The translations under genes were made by a program, and so were the position numbers. This document shows positions 32,753 through 44,314 of a stretch of DNA of 64,000 bases, piece by piece. The stretch covers positions 1 through 64,000 of the forward strand of contig JBDSZL010000004.1 in NCBI GenBank assembly GCA_039925145.1. Reading direction: 5' to 3'. Origin of the DNA: JBDSZL01 sp039925145 (GTDB lineage: Bacteria > Acidobacteriota > Vicinamibacteria > Vicinamibacterales > SCN-69-37). Under the pieces are notes generated by a model. The model saw only the letters and a program-made list of their open reading frames with translations, was not told where the DNA came from and did not search any database. The number at the start of each line of letters is the position of its first letter. Within the stretch, counting starts at the first letter, position 1.

Positions 32753-33946
32753 ATGACAACGATGCGACTGAGTCTCTGGGTGTTCACTGGTGTCCTGATT
32801 GGCACGACCGGGTCGATGGCGCAGAACGCGGCACCCGTGCCCGGCGCGCCTGCCGGCCAACGTGCGCAGGGCGCAGCCCCGGCTCCTCGTCCCCAGCCCC
32901 CCACACGCGATCCGGGCACGGTCGGTTACGCGAAGGCGGTCGAACTGCCGGATGGCACGCTGCCCCCTCCGGGCGCCGAAGGCAACTTCATCATCGGGCC
33001 CACTCACCCGGCCGCGCCGGAGACCGTGATGCAGGACGCAGTGCCGCAGGGCACGGTGATCACCTTCACGATGAATTCGACCGACAGCAAGTTCTATCCC
33101 GGCATCATGCGAGAGCCAGGCACGTTCGGGACACCCGACCCGAACAACCCGGCGAAGCTCGATTTGACGACGAGCCATCCGGCCCCCTACACGCGCAACG
33201 TCACCGTCTACGTCCCGAAACAGTACGTGCCAGGCACGGCGGCGCCGTTCATCGTCGGAGCCGATGGCGGTGCCTCCGGCGATCAGCTGCTGTTCGCGTC
33301 GCTCAACAACCTGATCGCGCAGAAGCGCGTGCCGGTGATGATTGCGATCTCGATCGCCAACGGCACGGGCGATGCGCAGGGCAGCCAGCGGGGGCTCGAA
33401 TACGACACCATGTCCGGCAAGTACGCCGAGTTCGTGGAGGCGGAGGTGCTGCCGCTCGTCGAAGCGCGCGCGAACGTGAAGCTGACCACGGATCCCGAAG
33501 GGCGGGCCACGATGGGCGGCAGCTCGGGCGGGTCTGCCGCGTTCATCATGGCCTGGTACCATCCCGAGCTCTACCACCGGGTGCTGGCCTACTCGATCAC
33601 GGCCGTCAACCAGCAGTGGCCGTTCAATCCGCAGACGCCCGGCGGCGCGTGGGAGCTGCATCGCACGCTGATTCCGAACAGCCCGGTCAAGCCCATTCGC
33701 GTGTGGCTCGAGGTAGGCGATCGCGACAATTACAACCCGAATGTCATGCGCGATGACATGCACGACTGGGTCCTCGCCAGCGAGAACATGGCCAAGGCGC
33801 TCGAAGCGAAGCGGTATCACTACCAGTTCATCTTCGCGCGTAACGCGGGCCACACCGATGGCGCCGTGAAACGCCAGACGCTGCCGATGGCACTCGAATG
33901 GCTCTGGAAGGGCTACCCGATTGGCGGCGCCGCAGGAGCACGCTGA
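32753..33946 (+). CDS. Secreted esterase paralogue (esterase D-like)
   Basis: 397 aa starting MTTMRLSLWVFTGVLIGTTG (signal peptide to 'MAQN') with AGGGAG 8 nt upstream. Pro-rich linker then the PF00756 fold: 'YTRNVTVYVPKQYVPGTAAP', nucleophile elbow 'MGGSSGGSAAFIM', C-terminal His in 'RNAGHTDGAV'. Similar in layout to the esterase at 12655-13860, including the linker and 'W..G' terminus, so they are paralogues. Periplasmic ester hydrolase of unknown substrate. A second ATG three codons in (32762) is possible. Confidence 0.85.
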   Translation: MTTMRLSLWVFTGVLIGTTGSMAQNAAPVPGAPAGQRAQGAAPAPRPQPPTRDPGTVGYAKAVELPDGTLPPPGAEGNFIIGPTHPAAPETVMQDAVPQGTVITFTMNSTDSKFYPGIMREPGTFGTPDPNNPAKLDLTTSHPAPYTRNVTVYVPKQYVPGTAAPFIVGADGGASGDQLLFASLNNLIAQKRVPVMIAISIANGTGDAQGSQRGLEYDTMSGKYAEFVEAEVLPLVEARANVKLTTDPEGRATMGGSSGGSAAFIMAWYHPELYHRVLAYSITAVNQQWPFNPQTPGGAWELHRTLIPNSPVKPIRVWLEVGDRDNYNPNVMRDDMHDWVLASENMAKALEAKRYHYQFIFARNAGHTDGAVKRQTLPMALEWLWKGYPIGGAAGAR

Positions 33947-33951
33947 TCGAA

Positions 33952-34249
33952 CTAGCTGTTGTCGCCATCCAACAGACCCCCGAGTCCGCGGAGGATCGAA
34001 CCTTCCTCACGTCCTCCACGCGCGATGCCGGGCACGGCCGAGACAATCCGGTTGGCCATGCGGCTGAGAGGGAGCGATTGCAGCCAGATGCGGCCGGGCC
34101 TGCGACTCGCCAGTCAACAGCCGCGTGCCGGCGCCCATCAACGCACCGAGAATGCCGCCTTGCTTCGCCGACCCGTCACCGAACACGGTTTCCATGTCGA
34201 TGCCGTCGTTCATGTACATCATGCCGCCCGCCTCGGCGACCGATGCCGC
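33952..34249 (-). pseudogene. AIM24-family (TIGR00266) remnant
   Basis: The minus strand encodes 'SVAEAGGMMYMNDGIDMETV', then 'FGDGSAKQGGILGALMGAG' and 'TRLLTGES' in one frame. In a second frame it has 'GRIWLQSLPLSRMANRIVSA', 'VPGIARGGREEGSILRGLGG' and 'LLDGDNS' plus stop. These are the N-central and C-terminal parts of AIM24 proteins. The middle (over 100 residues) and the first ~50 residues are missing, and the frame changes at the junction near 34083. Clearly a decayed gene; AIM24's bacterial role is poorly defined. Confidence 0.7.
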
Positions 34250-34365
34250 TCATCGCGCAAAGATGAACCGTGGCGCCGCCACAGCGCAGTAAGATGCCTG
34301 TATCGGCTTTTTCACAGACCAAACATCAAGACCGCTGCTGTCAGCGGTCGACAGGAGACGTCCCG

Positions 34366-34572
34366 ATGTCAGTAGCCAAAGTCAGTGAGCTCAGTTCCAC
34401 GTCAGCCAAGAGTTTCGAAGACGCGATTCAGCAAGGGCTCTCGCGGGCGGCGCGAACGCTGCGTCAGATTCGCGGAGCGTGGATCAAGGAGCAGCACGTG
34501 CGCTGTAGCGAAGACGGGCGCATCACCGAATATCAGGTGAACATGATGGTCACCTTCGTGCTCGACGAGTAG
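34366..34572 (+). CDS. Dodecin (flavin-storage protein)
   Basis: 68 aa starting MSVAKVSELSSTSAKSFEDA, then 'IQQGLSRAARTLRQIRGAWI', 'KEQHVRCSEDGRITEYQVNM' and 'MVTFVLDE'. This is the full dodecin pattern: the Trp in 'GAWIKEQ' stacks on flavin and the Gln in 'KEQHV' contacts it. Dodecins assemble as 12-mers that store riboflavin/FMN/CoA. GGAGA lies 6 nt before the ATG. A monocistronic gene between pseudogenes. Possible relevance to the flavin-using module at 47.9 kb is speculative. Confidence 0.9.
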   Translation: MSVAKVSELSSTSAKSFEDAIQQGLSRAARTLRQIRGAWIKEQHVRCSEDGRITEYQVNMMVTFVLDE

Positions 34573-34623
34573 GCCGACATACGGACCGGCTCGGCCGAGT
34601 CGGTCCGTATCGTGCGGTGTCGA

Positions 34624-35863
34624 TTAGCCGTCGGCCACGCGGCGCGCGACACTGGCGACGGTGGCGACCAGCTCGGACGGGTTTACCGGCTTCGACACGT
34701 GCACGAGAAACCCGGCGCGCAGCGTACGCGTGCGGTCCTCCGACCGTGCGAGCGCCGTCAGCGCCACGGCCGGCACGCGCCCGCCCCGTTCTGCCCCGAG
34801 CGCACGCACGCGACGCAGCAGCTCGAATCCGTCAGCGTCTGGCATCCCGAGGTCGCTTACGAGCACGTCCGGCCGGTGCATTTCCACGAGCTGAATCGCC
34901 TCTTCGGCCGTCGCGGCCGTCATCACCTCGGCGGCGCAATCCTCGAGCACGCGCCGGACCAGCTCGCGCGCGTCGAGATGGTCGTCCACCACGAGGACCG
35001 TAAGGCCAGCCAGCTCCGAAAGCGTGGATGGCGTGCCAGGAAGATCACCTGCCCTCCGCGTCGTGCGCGCGTCGACGCCCTGAGAGGGAGCCCCGAGCGG
35101 CAGGTGCACGACGACAGTCGTGCCATGCCCTTCGCCGGGACTGTGGACCTCGACCCGGCCGTGATGCAGTTCCACAAGGCTCTTCACAATCGACAACCCA
35201 AGGCCGAGACCGCCGTGTTGCCGAGTGGTCGATGCATCTGCCTGTCGGAAGCGCTCGAACAAGTGCGGCAGGAATTCGGGCCTGATTCCCGCGCCCGTGT
35301 CCGCGACCGTGATCTTCACCTGGCGATCCGCTCGTTCGAGGGTGACGTGAACTTTTCCTCCCGCCGGCGTGAACTTGATCGCATTGGAGAGCAGGTTCCA
35401 GATGACCTGCTGCAATCTGCCGGGATCGCCGGTGAGCGGACCGGCGGACCGGCGGACCGGTCGAGCGTCGCGTCGACCAGGATTCCCTTCGCATTGGCCG
35501 CGGGCCGGACGGTTTCGATGGCAGCGTCGATGAACGAGACAGGATGCGTCGCCTGCAGCGTGAGAACTTCCTGTTCATGTCGAGGAAGCGCCCGTCCAGT
35601 TCCGCCACGGCAATGCCGATGGCGGCCTGGTTGAACATCGCCCGAAGTCGCTCCTCGTTTTCCCGAACGGTATCCAGCCCGCTCGAATCGAGGCATACCT
35701 CGGCGTCGTCCTCCAGCGACCTGAACGTGCCGGCCACGGCGTCCGACATAGCCCGCACACGTTCGCGGGTCTCGCGTAGTTCTTCTCTCGCGCGATCGAG
35801 CTCGGCCTCGAGCTGGGGCCGGGTGAGCCGTCGCAATGCGCCTGTCGGTTCTGCTGGGGCCAT
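34624..35863 (-). pseudogene. Broken PAS hybrid histidine kinase (HisKA deleted, 8-bp repeat frameshift)
   Basis: Segment 1 (from 35863) has a coiled coil and the start of a PAS domain ('NQAAIGIAVAELDGRFLDMN'), then a junction near 35560-35575. There the rest of PAS and all of HisKA are missing and the frame shifts. Segment 2 in another frame reads 'LQATHPVSFIDAAIETVRPA', the usual start after HisKA. It loses frame again at 35438-35461, where CGGACCGG occurs three times. With two copies it would read on into 'QQVIWNLLSNAIKFTP'. Segment 3 (34624-35415) is an intact HATPase plus receiver ('VLVVDDHLDARELVRRVL', 'VLVSDLGMPDADG'). Without the phospho-acceptor His it cannot autophosphorylate. Confidence 0.75.
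35438..35461. repeat. Three tandem copies of CGGACCGG
   Basis: Perfect 3 x 8-bp array inside the broken kinase. Removing one unit restores the reading frame between segment 2 and segment 3 of that gene (…LDRSAGPLTGDPGRLQQ). This is direct evidence for slipped-strand expansion from two copies. Confidence 0.9.
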
Positions 35864-35879
35864 GGCGATCGGAGAAGAC

Positions 35880-37883
35880 CTACGGCGTGCGGCCCGCGTT
35901 GATGAGCTTGACGAAGCTGTCCACCGTCATCAACAGCTCCGTTGGCTCGACGGGCTTGGCGACGTGAGCGCTGAAGCCGGCCGCCAAAGCCCTGGTCCGG
36001 TCCTCGGACCGCGCGAACGCGGTCAGCGCGATGGCCGGTATCCTCGACTCCGGGCCGTCCATTTTCCGGAGACGTGCCATGAGCTCATAGCCGTCGACAT
36101 CCGGCAGGCCGATGTCGCTCACCAGCATGTCGGGTGGTTTCGAGACCAGCAGTTCGAGTGCCTCTGGGGCCGAGGCCGCGACGAGGACCTCAGCGCGGTG
36201 TGCTTCGAGCAGCCGGCGCACCAGGTCGCGCGTGTCTGGATCGTCTTCGACCACCAGGATCGTCATGCCGGCGAATGAGACGTCGTGGGCAGCCTGGGCC
36301 GTGACGTCGTCGTCGAGCTGAAGGGGCCGGGTTGCGACTTCGCCAGTTCGCTCGAGGGGCAGCTGAACTTTGAAGGTGGCGCCCTTGTCCGGACCATCGC
36401 TCCAGGCGTGAATCGATCCGCCGTGGAGCTCCGTCAGGTGCTTCGTGATCGAGAGCCCCAGTCCGAGACCACCGTGCTGCCGGGTCGTCATGCTCGAGCC
36501 CTGGCGGAATCGTTCGAACAGATCCGGAATCAGCTCCGGGCGAATCCCGATGCCGGTATCGGTCACCGTAATCTCGGCAACGTCGCCGGTTGTACGAAGA
36601 GCCACTGTCACGCGGCCCGACGACGGCGTGAACTTGATGGCATTGGAGACCAGGTTGAGCACGATCTGCTGCAGCCGCGCCGGGTCGCCCACGATGATGG
36701 GCGGATCGCTCTCGAACCGCGCCTGCAGCTCGATCTCTTTCCCGGCCGCTGCCGTTTCCAGGGCTTCGACGCTGTTTCTCACGACTTGTTCGAGATCCGC
36801 CGACTGCAGCTCCAGACGAAGTTTGCCAGACACGATACGGCTGACGTCGAGCAGATCGGAGATGAGCTGGGCCTGCAGGCGTGTGTTGCGGGAGAGGACC
36901 TCGAGCCCGTGCTGCTGCGTTGCGGCGTCGAGGCTGCCCGAACGCAGCAGATCGGCCCATCCGAGGATGGCGTTCAGTGGCGTGCGGAGCTCGTGCGACA
37001 CCATGGCCACGAAGTCGTCTTTGACCCGGTTGGCGCGCTCGGCTTCGGTGCGTGCGGCGCGCTCGCTGTGGAGCAGCCGCTCGCGCTCCTCTGCGGCCAG
37101 ACGCATGCGCTGCTGATGCGCCATCAACTCGGTGGTCTCGCGAAACACGAGCACCACGCCAATGGTCTTTCCGTGCGGCTCGACGATCGGTGCCGCGCTG
37201 TCGGCGATGGGCCATTCTGTGCCGCCGCGGGCAATCAGGATCGTGTGATTGGCGAGACCGACGACCTGTCCCAGTTCCAGCACCTTCTGCGCCGGATTCT
37301 CGACGGCCTGCCTGGTCTCCTCGTTGACGATGTGGAACACGGAGGCCAGCGACCGCCCCACGGCATCGGCGCCCGACCATCCTGTGAGCCGCTCAGCTTC
37401 ATGGTTGAGAAACGTCACGTTCCCGTCGCAGTCGGAGGCGATGACGGCATCTCCGATGCTGTTGAGCGTTACCCGGAACCATTCCTGCTGCTGGGCGATC
37501 TGCGCCGCGGCGCGTTTGCGGTCGGTGATGTCTCGGGCGATCTTCGAAGCGCCGACCACCATGCCGTCTGGCCCGCGTACCGGCGAGACCGTCAGAGACA
37601 CATCGATGCGCCGGCCGTCCTTGCTAACGCGGACGGTCTCGTAATGATCGATCCGCTCGCCGCGCCTCAGCCGGGCCAGAATCTCGTACTCCTCCTGCTG
37701 AAGGTCGCTCGGAATCAACCGGAGCACCGACTGACCGATGATTTCGCTGGGCGCATACCCGAACATGCGCTCGGCGGCCGGATTGAAGGACTTGATTGTG
37801 CCGTTCAGATCCTTGCTGATGATGGCGTCGTCGGATGAGTCGACAATCGCGGCAAGGTAAACGTTCAGCTCCGAATCCTTCAT
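35880..37883 (-). CDS. Hybrid histidine kinase (PAS-PAS-HisKA-HATPase-REC)
   Basis: About 667 aa from ATG 37883 with GGAGA just upstream; ATGs at 37949 and 37928 are alternatives. PAS1 ('VDSSDDAIISKDLNGTIKSF', 'ERMFGYAPSEIIGQSVLRL'), PAS2 ('LNSIGDAVIASDCDGNVTFL'), HisKA His in 'MVSHELRTPLNAILGWADLL', HATPase ('LNLVSNAIKFTP', 'GLGLGLSITKHLTELHGG') and a C-terminal receiver ('ILVVEDDPDTRDLVRRLLEA', 'MLVSDIGLPDVDGYELMARL'). No membrane helix, so a cytosolic sensor; ligand unknown. Its HATPase-receiver half closely parallels the broken kinase 17 nt downstream, so the two arose by tandem duplication. No dedicated response regulator is adjacent. Confidence 0.92.
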   Translation of the reverse strand: MKDSELNVYLAAIVDSSDDAIISKDLNGTIKSFNPAAERMFGYAPSEIIGQSVLRLIPSDLQQEEYEILARLRRGERIDHYETVRVSKDGRRIDVSLTVSPVRGPDGMVVGASKIARDITDRKRAAAQIAQQQEWFRVTLNSIGDAVIASDCDGNVTFLNHEAERLTGWSGADAVGRSLASVFHIVNEETRQAVENPAQKVLELGQVVGLANHTILIARGGTEWPIADSAAPIVEPHGKTIGVVLVFRETTELMAHQQRMRLAAEERERLLHSERAARTEAERANRVKDDFVAMVSHELRTPLNAILGWADLLRSGSLDAATQQHGLEVLSRNTRLQAQLISDLLDVSRIVSGKLRLELQSADLEQVVRNSVEALETAAAGKEIELQARFESDPPIIVGDPARLQQIVLNLVSNAIKFTPSSGRVTVALRTTGDVAEITVTDTGIGIRPELIPDLFERFRQGSSMTTRQHGGLGLGLSITKHLTELHGGSIHAWSDGPDKGATFKVQLPLERTGEVATRPLQLDDDVTAQAAHDVSFAGMTILVVEDDPDTRDLVRRLLEAHRAEVLVAASAPEALELLVSKPPDMLVSDIGLPDVDGYELMARLRKMDGPESRIPAIALTAFARSEDRTRALAAGFSAHVAKPVEPTELLMTVDSFVKLINAGRTP

Positions 37884-38123
37884 CGGTCTCCAGTCGGCCG
37901 GGGAGGCAGAGGACGGGGAGGGCCCCATCCGGCGATGGATGGAGTGCATAGTTATCACTTGTCGACAGGCGGTTTGGCAAGCGCGACGCCCGGCGTCTCA
38001 GCCCTGTGCCGCCCGCCGCCTTGGCCAGAACGCGGCTGGCGATGCCGTGTGCCGTGGGACTGATCAGATCGTGCAGCGACAGCGCTTCGGCCGGTAGCGG
38101 GGGCGTCGATCGGGATGTCATTG

Positions 38124-38456
38124 CTAGGGCTCGAGTTCTCGAACGGGTCGCACTTCGACGCTGCCCTCCCGCGCGGGGGGAATCTTTGCTGCGATCTGGA
38201 TCGCGTCGTTGAGATCCCTGGCCTCGATCAGATAAAACCCGGCCAGCTGCTCCTTCGTCTCGGCGAATGGGCCGTCGGTGACCGATAGCTGGCCGTTTCT
38301 GATTCGAACGGTGGTCGCGCTGGCCACCGGCTGAAGGGCTTCGGCGGCCACGAGGACTCCGCCGGCGCGCAAACCGTCGCCGCACGCCTGGCACTCGGCA
38401 TCGGGCACCGCGTGCAGCTTCTGTTCGTCGAGATAGACGAGGCACAAGTACTTCAT
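38124..38456 (-). CDS. YCII-related DGPF-domain protein
   Basis: 110 aa starting MKYLCLVYLDEQKL, with the 'DGPFAETKEQLAGFYLIEA' DGPF motif and 'ALQPVASATTVRIRNG'. DGPF/YciI proteins are small ferredoxin-fold proteins routinely encoded beside ECF42 sigma factors, as here (117 nt downstream of the sigma gene, same strand). The exact role is unknown; in the family they are the main conserved partner or target of ECF42. Upstream in-frame extension to 38528 is not conserved. Confidence 0.88.
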   Translation of the reverse strand: MKYLCLVYLDEQKLHAVPDAECQACGDGLRAGGVLVAAEALQPVASATTVRIRNGQLSVTDGPFAETKEQLAGFYLIEARDLNDAIQIAAKIPPAREGSVEVRPVRELEP

Positions 38457-38573
38457 AGGTGTGTACCAACTGACGACTGAAGGATGTCCCACAGCGGATA
38501 GTCGTGCGGTAAGGCCGGAGATCGACATGCCATCCAGACACAGGCGACGTTCCTGCTCTCGCCCGAACCGCCG

Positions 38574-39842
38574 CTAATGTTTGGCACCCAGTTCCGCAAG
38601 CCGCATTTGAAGAAAGCGGCGCTCGGGCTCCTGTCGCGTCAGCGACAGCGCGCGTTCGTAAGCCGCGCGCGCCTCCTCGGGGTGGCCCGACCGCCGACAC
38701 AGATCCGCCCGTGCCGCGTAGGCGAAACGATAGTCGAGCAGATCGCCGCGAGTCCAGATGGCGTCGATCAAGGCGAGCCCCGCGGCCGGTCCATCGCGCA
38801 TGGCTACCGCCACGGCCCTGTTCAGCTCGACGACAGCTGAGGGCTGCGCCTGCAGCAGCAGATCGTAGAGACCGACGATCTCGGCCCAGTCTGTATCGCC
38901 CGCCGTTGGTGCGTCCGCGTGCACGGCAGAAATCGCCGCCTGCAGGGTGTAGGGTCCGAAGCGCCGCGACGCCAGGGCCTCGCGGACGAGCCGTGCGCCC
39001 TCGGCGATCTGTCCCGCATCCCACAGCCTGCGGTCCTGTTCGTCGAGGACGATCAGCTCCCCAGACGCGGAGGTGCGCGCGCGACGCCTCGACTCGTGCA
39101 AGAGCATCAGCGCGAGCAGTCCCTTCGCCTCTGGTTCCGGCTGCAGCTCCACGATCAGGCGCCCGAGCCGCAACGCCTCGGCCGACAGATCGAGCCGCGT
39201 CAGCGACTCGCCAGACGAAGCCGCGTAACCTTCGTTGAACACCAGGTAGACGACACGCAGCACGGCGTCGAGCCGTTCGGGCAGCTCATCACGCTCGGGC
39301 ACGCGATAGGGAATACGCGCATCCCGAATCTTGGCCTTTGCACGGACGATCCGCTGCGCGAGCGTCGGAGCGGGCGTCAGAAACGCATATGCAATTTCTT
39401 CCGTCGTCAGACCGCAGACTTCACGCAGCGTGAGCGCCACCTGGGCGTCGGGGGCGAGCGCTGGATGACAACACGTGAACACGAGCCGCAGCCGGTCGTC
39501 TTCGACGCTCTCTTGCTCGGCCCAGGCCGCCGTGTCGATGACCCCAATGGCGCCATGCTGGCCCTGCTCGTCGAGCGGGTCGAACTTCGAACGCCGGCGA
39601 ATGCCATCAATGGCCTTGAACCGCCCGGCCGAGACCAGCCATGCGCGCGGATTGTCCGGCACGCCATCGCGAGGCCATCGCTCGAGCGCCGCCTTGAACG
39701 CGTCGTGCAGCGCTTCTTCGGCCACGTCGAAGTCACCGAGCAGACGGATGAGGGTTGCAAGAACCCGCCTGGACTCGGCCACGTACAACGCATTCACGAC
39801 GTCGAGCACCGGGTCTGTCGCGGTCACCGAGAGCAATCTCAT
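38574..39842 (-). CDS. ECF42-type RNA polymerase sigma factor with TPR-like extension
   Basis: About 422 aa. Sigma-2 ('LATLIRLLGDFDVAEEALHD', 'DNPRAWLVSAGRFKAIDGIR') and sigma-4 ('VALTLREVCGLTTEEIAYAF', 'LAQRIVRAKAKIRDA') are followed by an approximately 200-residue helical extension ('FNEGYAASSGESLTRLDLSA', 'LLALMLLHESRRRARTSASG', 'PEEARAAYERALSLTRQEPE'). This extension is diagnostic of ECF42, which is controlled through it rather than by an anti-sigma factor. Three consecutive ATGs (39848, 39845, 39842) follow a CGGGG; the last has the best spacing. Paired with the DGPF gene downstream. Confidence 0.92.
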   Translation of the reverse strand: MRLLSVTATDPVLDVVNALYVAESRRVLATLIRLLGDFDVAEEALHDAFKAALERWPRDGVPDNPRAWLVSAGRFKAIDGIRRRSKFDPLDEQGQHGAIGVIDTAAWAEQESVEDDRLRLVFTCCHPALAPDAQVALTLREVCGLTTEEIAYAFLTPAPTLAQRIVRAKAKIRDARIPYRVPERDELPERLDAVLRVVYLVFNEGYAASSGESLTRLDLSAEALRLGRLIVELQPEPEAKGLLALMLLHESRRRARTSASGELIVLDEQDRRLWDAGQIAEGARLVREALASRRFGPYTLQAAISAVHADAPTAGDTDWAEIVGLYDLLLQAQPSAVVELNRAVAVAMRDGPAAGLALIDAIWTRGDLLDYRFAYAARADLCRRSGHPEEARAAYERALSLTRQEPERRFLQMRLAELGAKH

Positions 39843-40163
39843 CATCATCCCCGGCATGCGGCAAGCCGGGACTGACAACCGCACCGGCGAGAGGGAAGCC
39901 ACTCCTGTTGGTCCAGTGGCGGATCCGGCATTGTGCGGTGGTCGGACATGGCGGCCTGGAGCTTCACACGATCCCCGTCGACAACTTCTACCAGGCTGCG
40001 GCCGAGGCGATCGCGAACGACCTTGCTGACGGTTCTGCCGGGCAGACACCAAAACTGTCGTTCCTCGGGTGGCCGCCGCGTGTTCGGTTCGGAACCGCCT
40101 TCATTTCCGGTGTTGCCTAACAGATTGGTCGTTCCGCTCTCTGGCACTGCGCTTGCCTAGCCC
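39843..40163. other. 321-nt gap upstream of the ECF42 gene and the large kinase
   Basis: Divergent promoter region for the sigma factor (minus) and the kinase (plus). One open minus-strand frame (39845-40147, 'VVRDRLGRSLVEVVDGDRVK') has no recognised family and overlaps the sigma start. No clear operator or terminator was seen. Confidence 0.4.
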
Positions 40164-44165
<4,002 letters not shown>

Positions 44166-44308
44166 GAGACCGGGTCTCCGTACGAACACCGCGGAGACCC
44201 GGTCTCCTAGACACAGCGGAGACCCGGTCTCCTAGACGGAGCGCCTCATAAGAGACCGGGTCTCCGTATGAAAGCCAGCGGAGACCCGGTCTCCTAGACG
44301 GACCGGTC
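44166..44308. repeat. Array of GAGACC/GGTCTC palindromes
   Basis: Five 13-bp palindromes of the form GAGACC-S-GGTCTC occur at 44166-44178, 44194-44206, 44219-44231, 44252-44264 and 44281-44293, with a shortened sixth (GACCGGTC) at 44301-44308. Two larger units recur with a period of about 86 bp (CCGTAYGAA and CTCCTAGAC flanks). The array lies between the convergent stops of the large kinase and the TRAP permease. It could fold as stacked hairpins (bidirectional terminator or REP-like element). Confidence 0.85.
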
Positions 44309-44314
44309 TCGCTG

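Noticed and set aside
36285..37838. 517-codon plus-strand frame over the hybrid kinase
   Set aside because: Antisense shadow of an unambiguous PAS-PAS-HisKA-HATPase-REC gene.
39845..40147. 100-codon minus-strand frame before the ECF42 gene
   Set aside because: Overlaps the sigma-factor start, no ribosome site and no recognised family.
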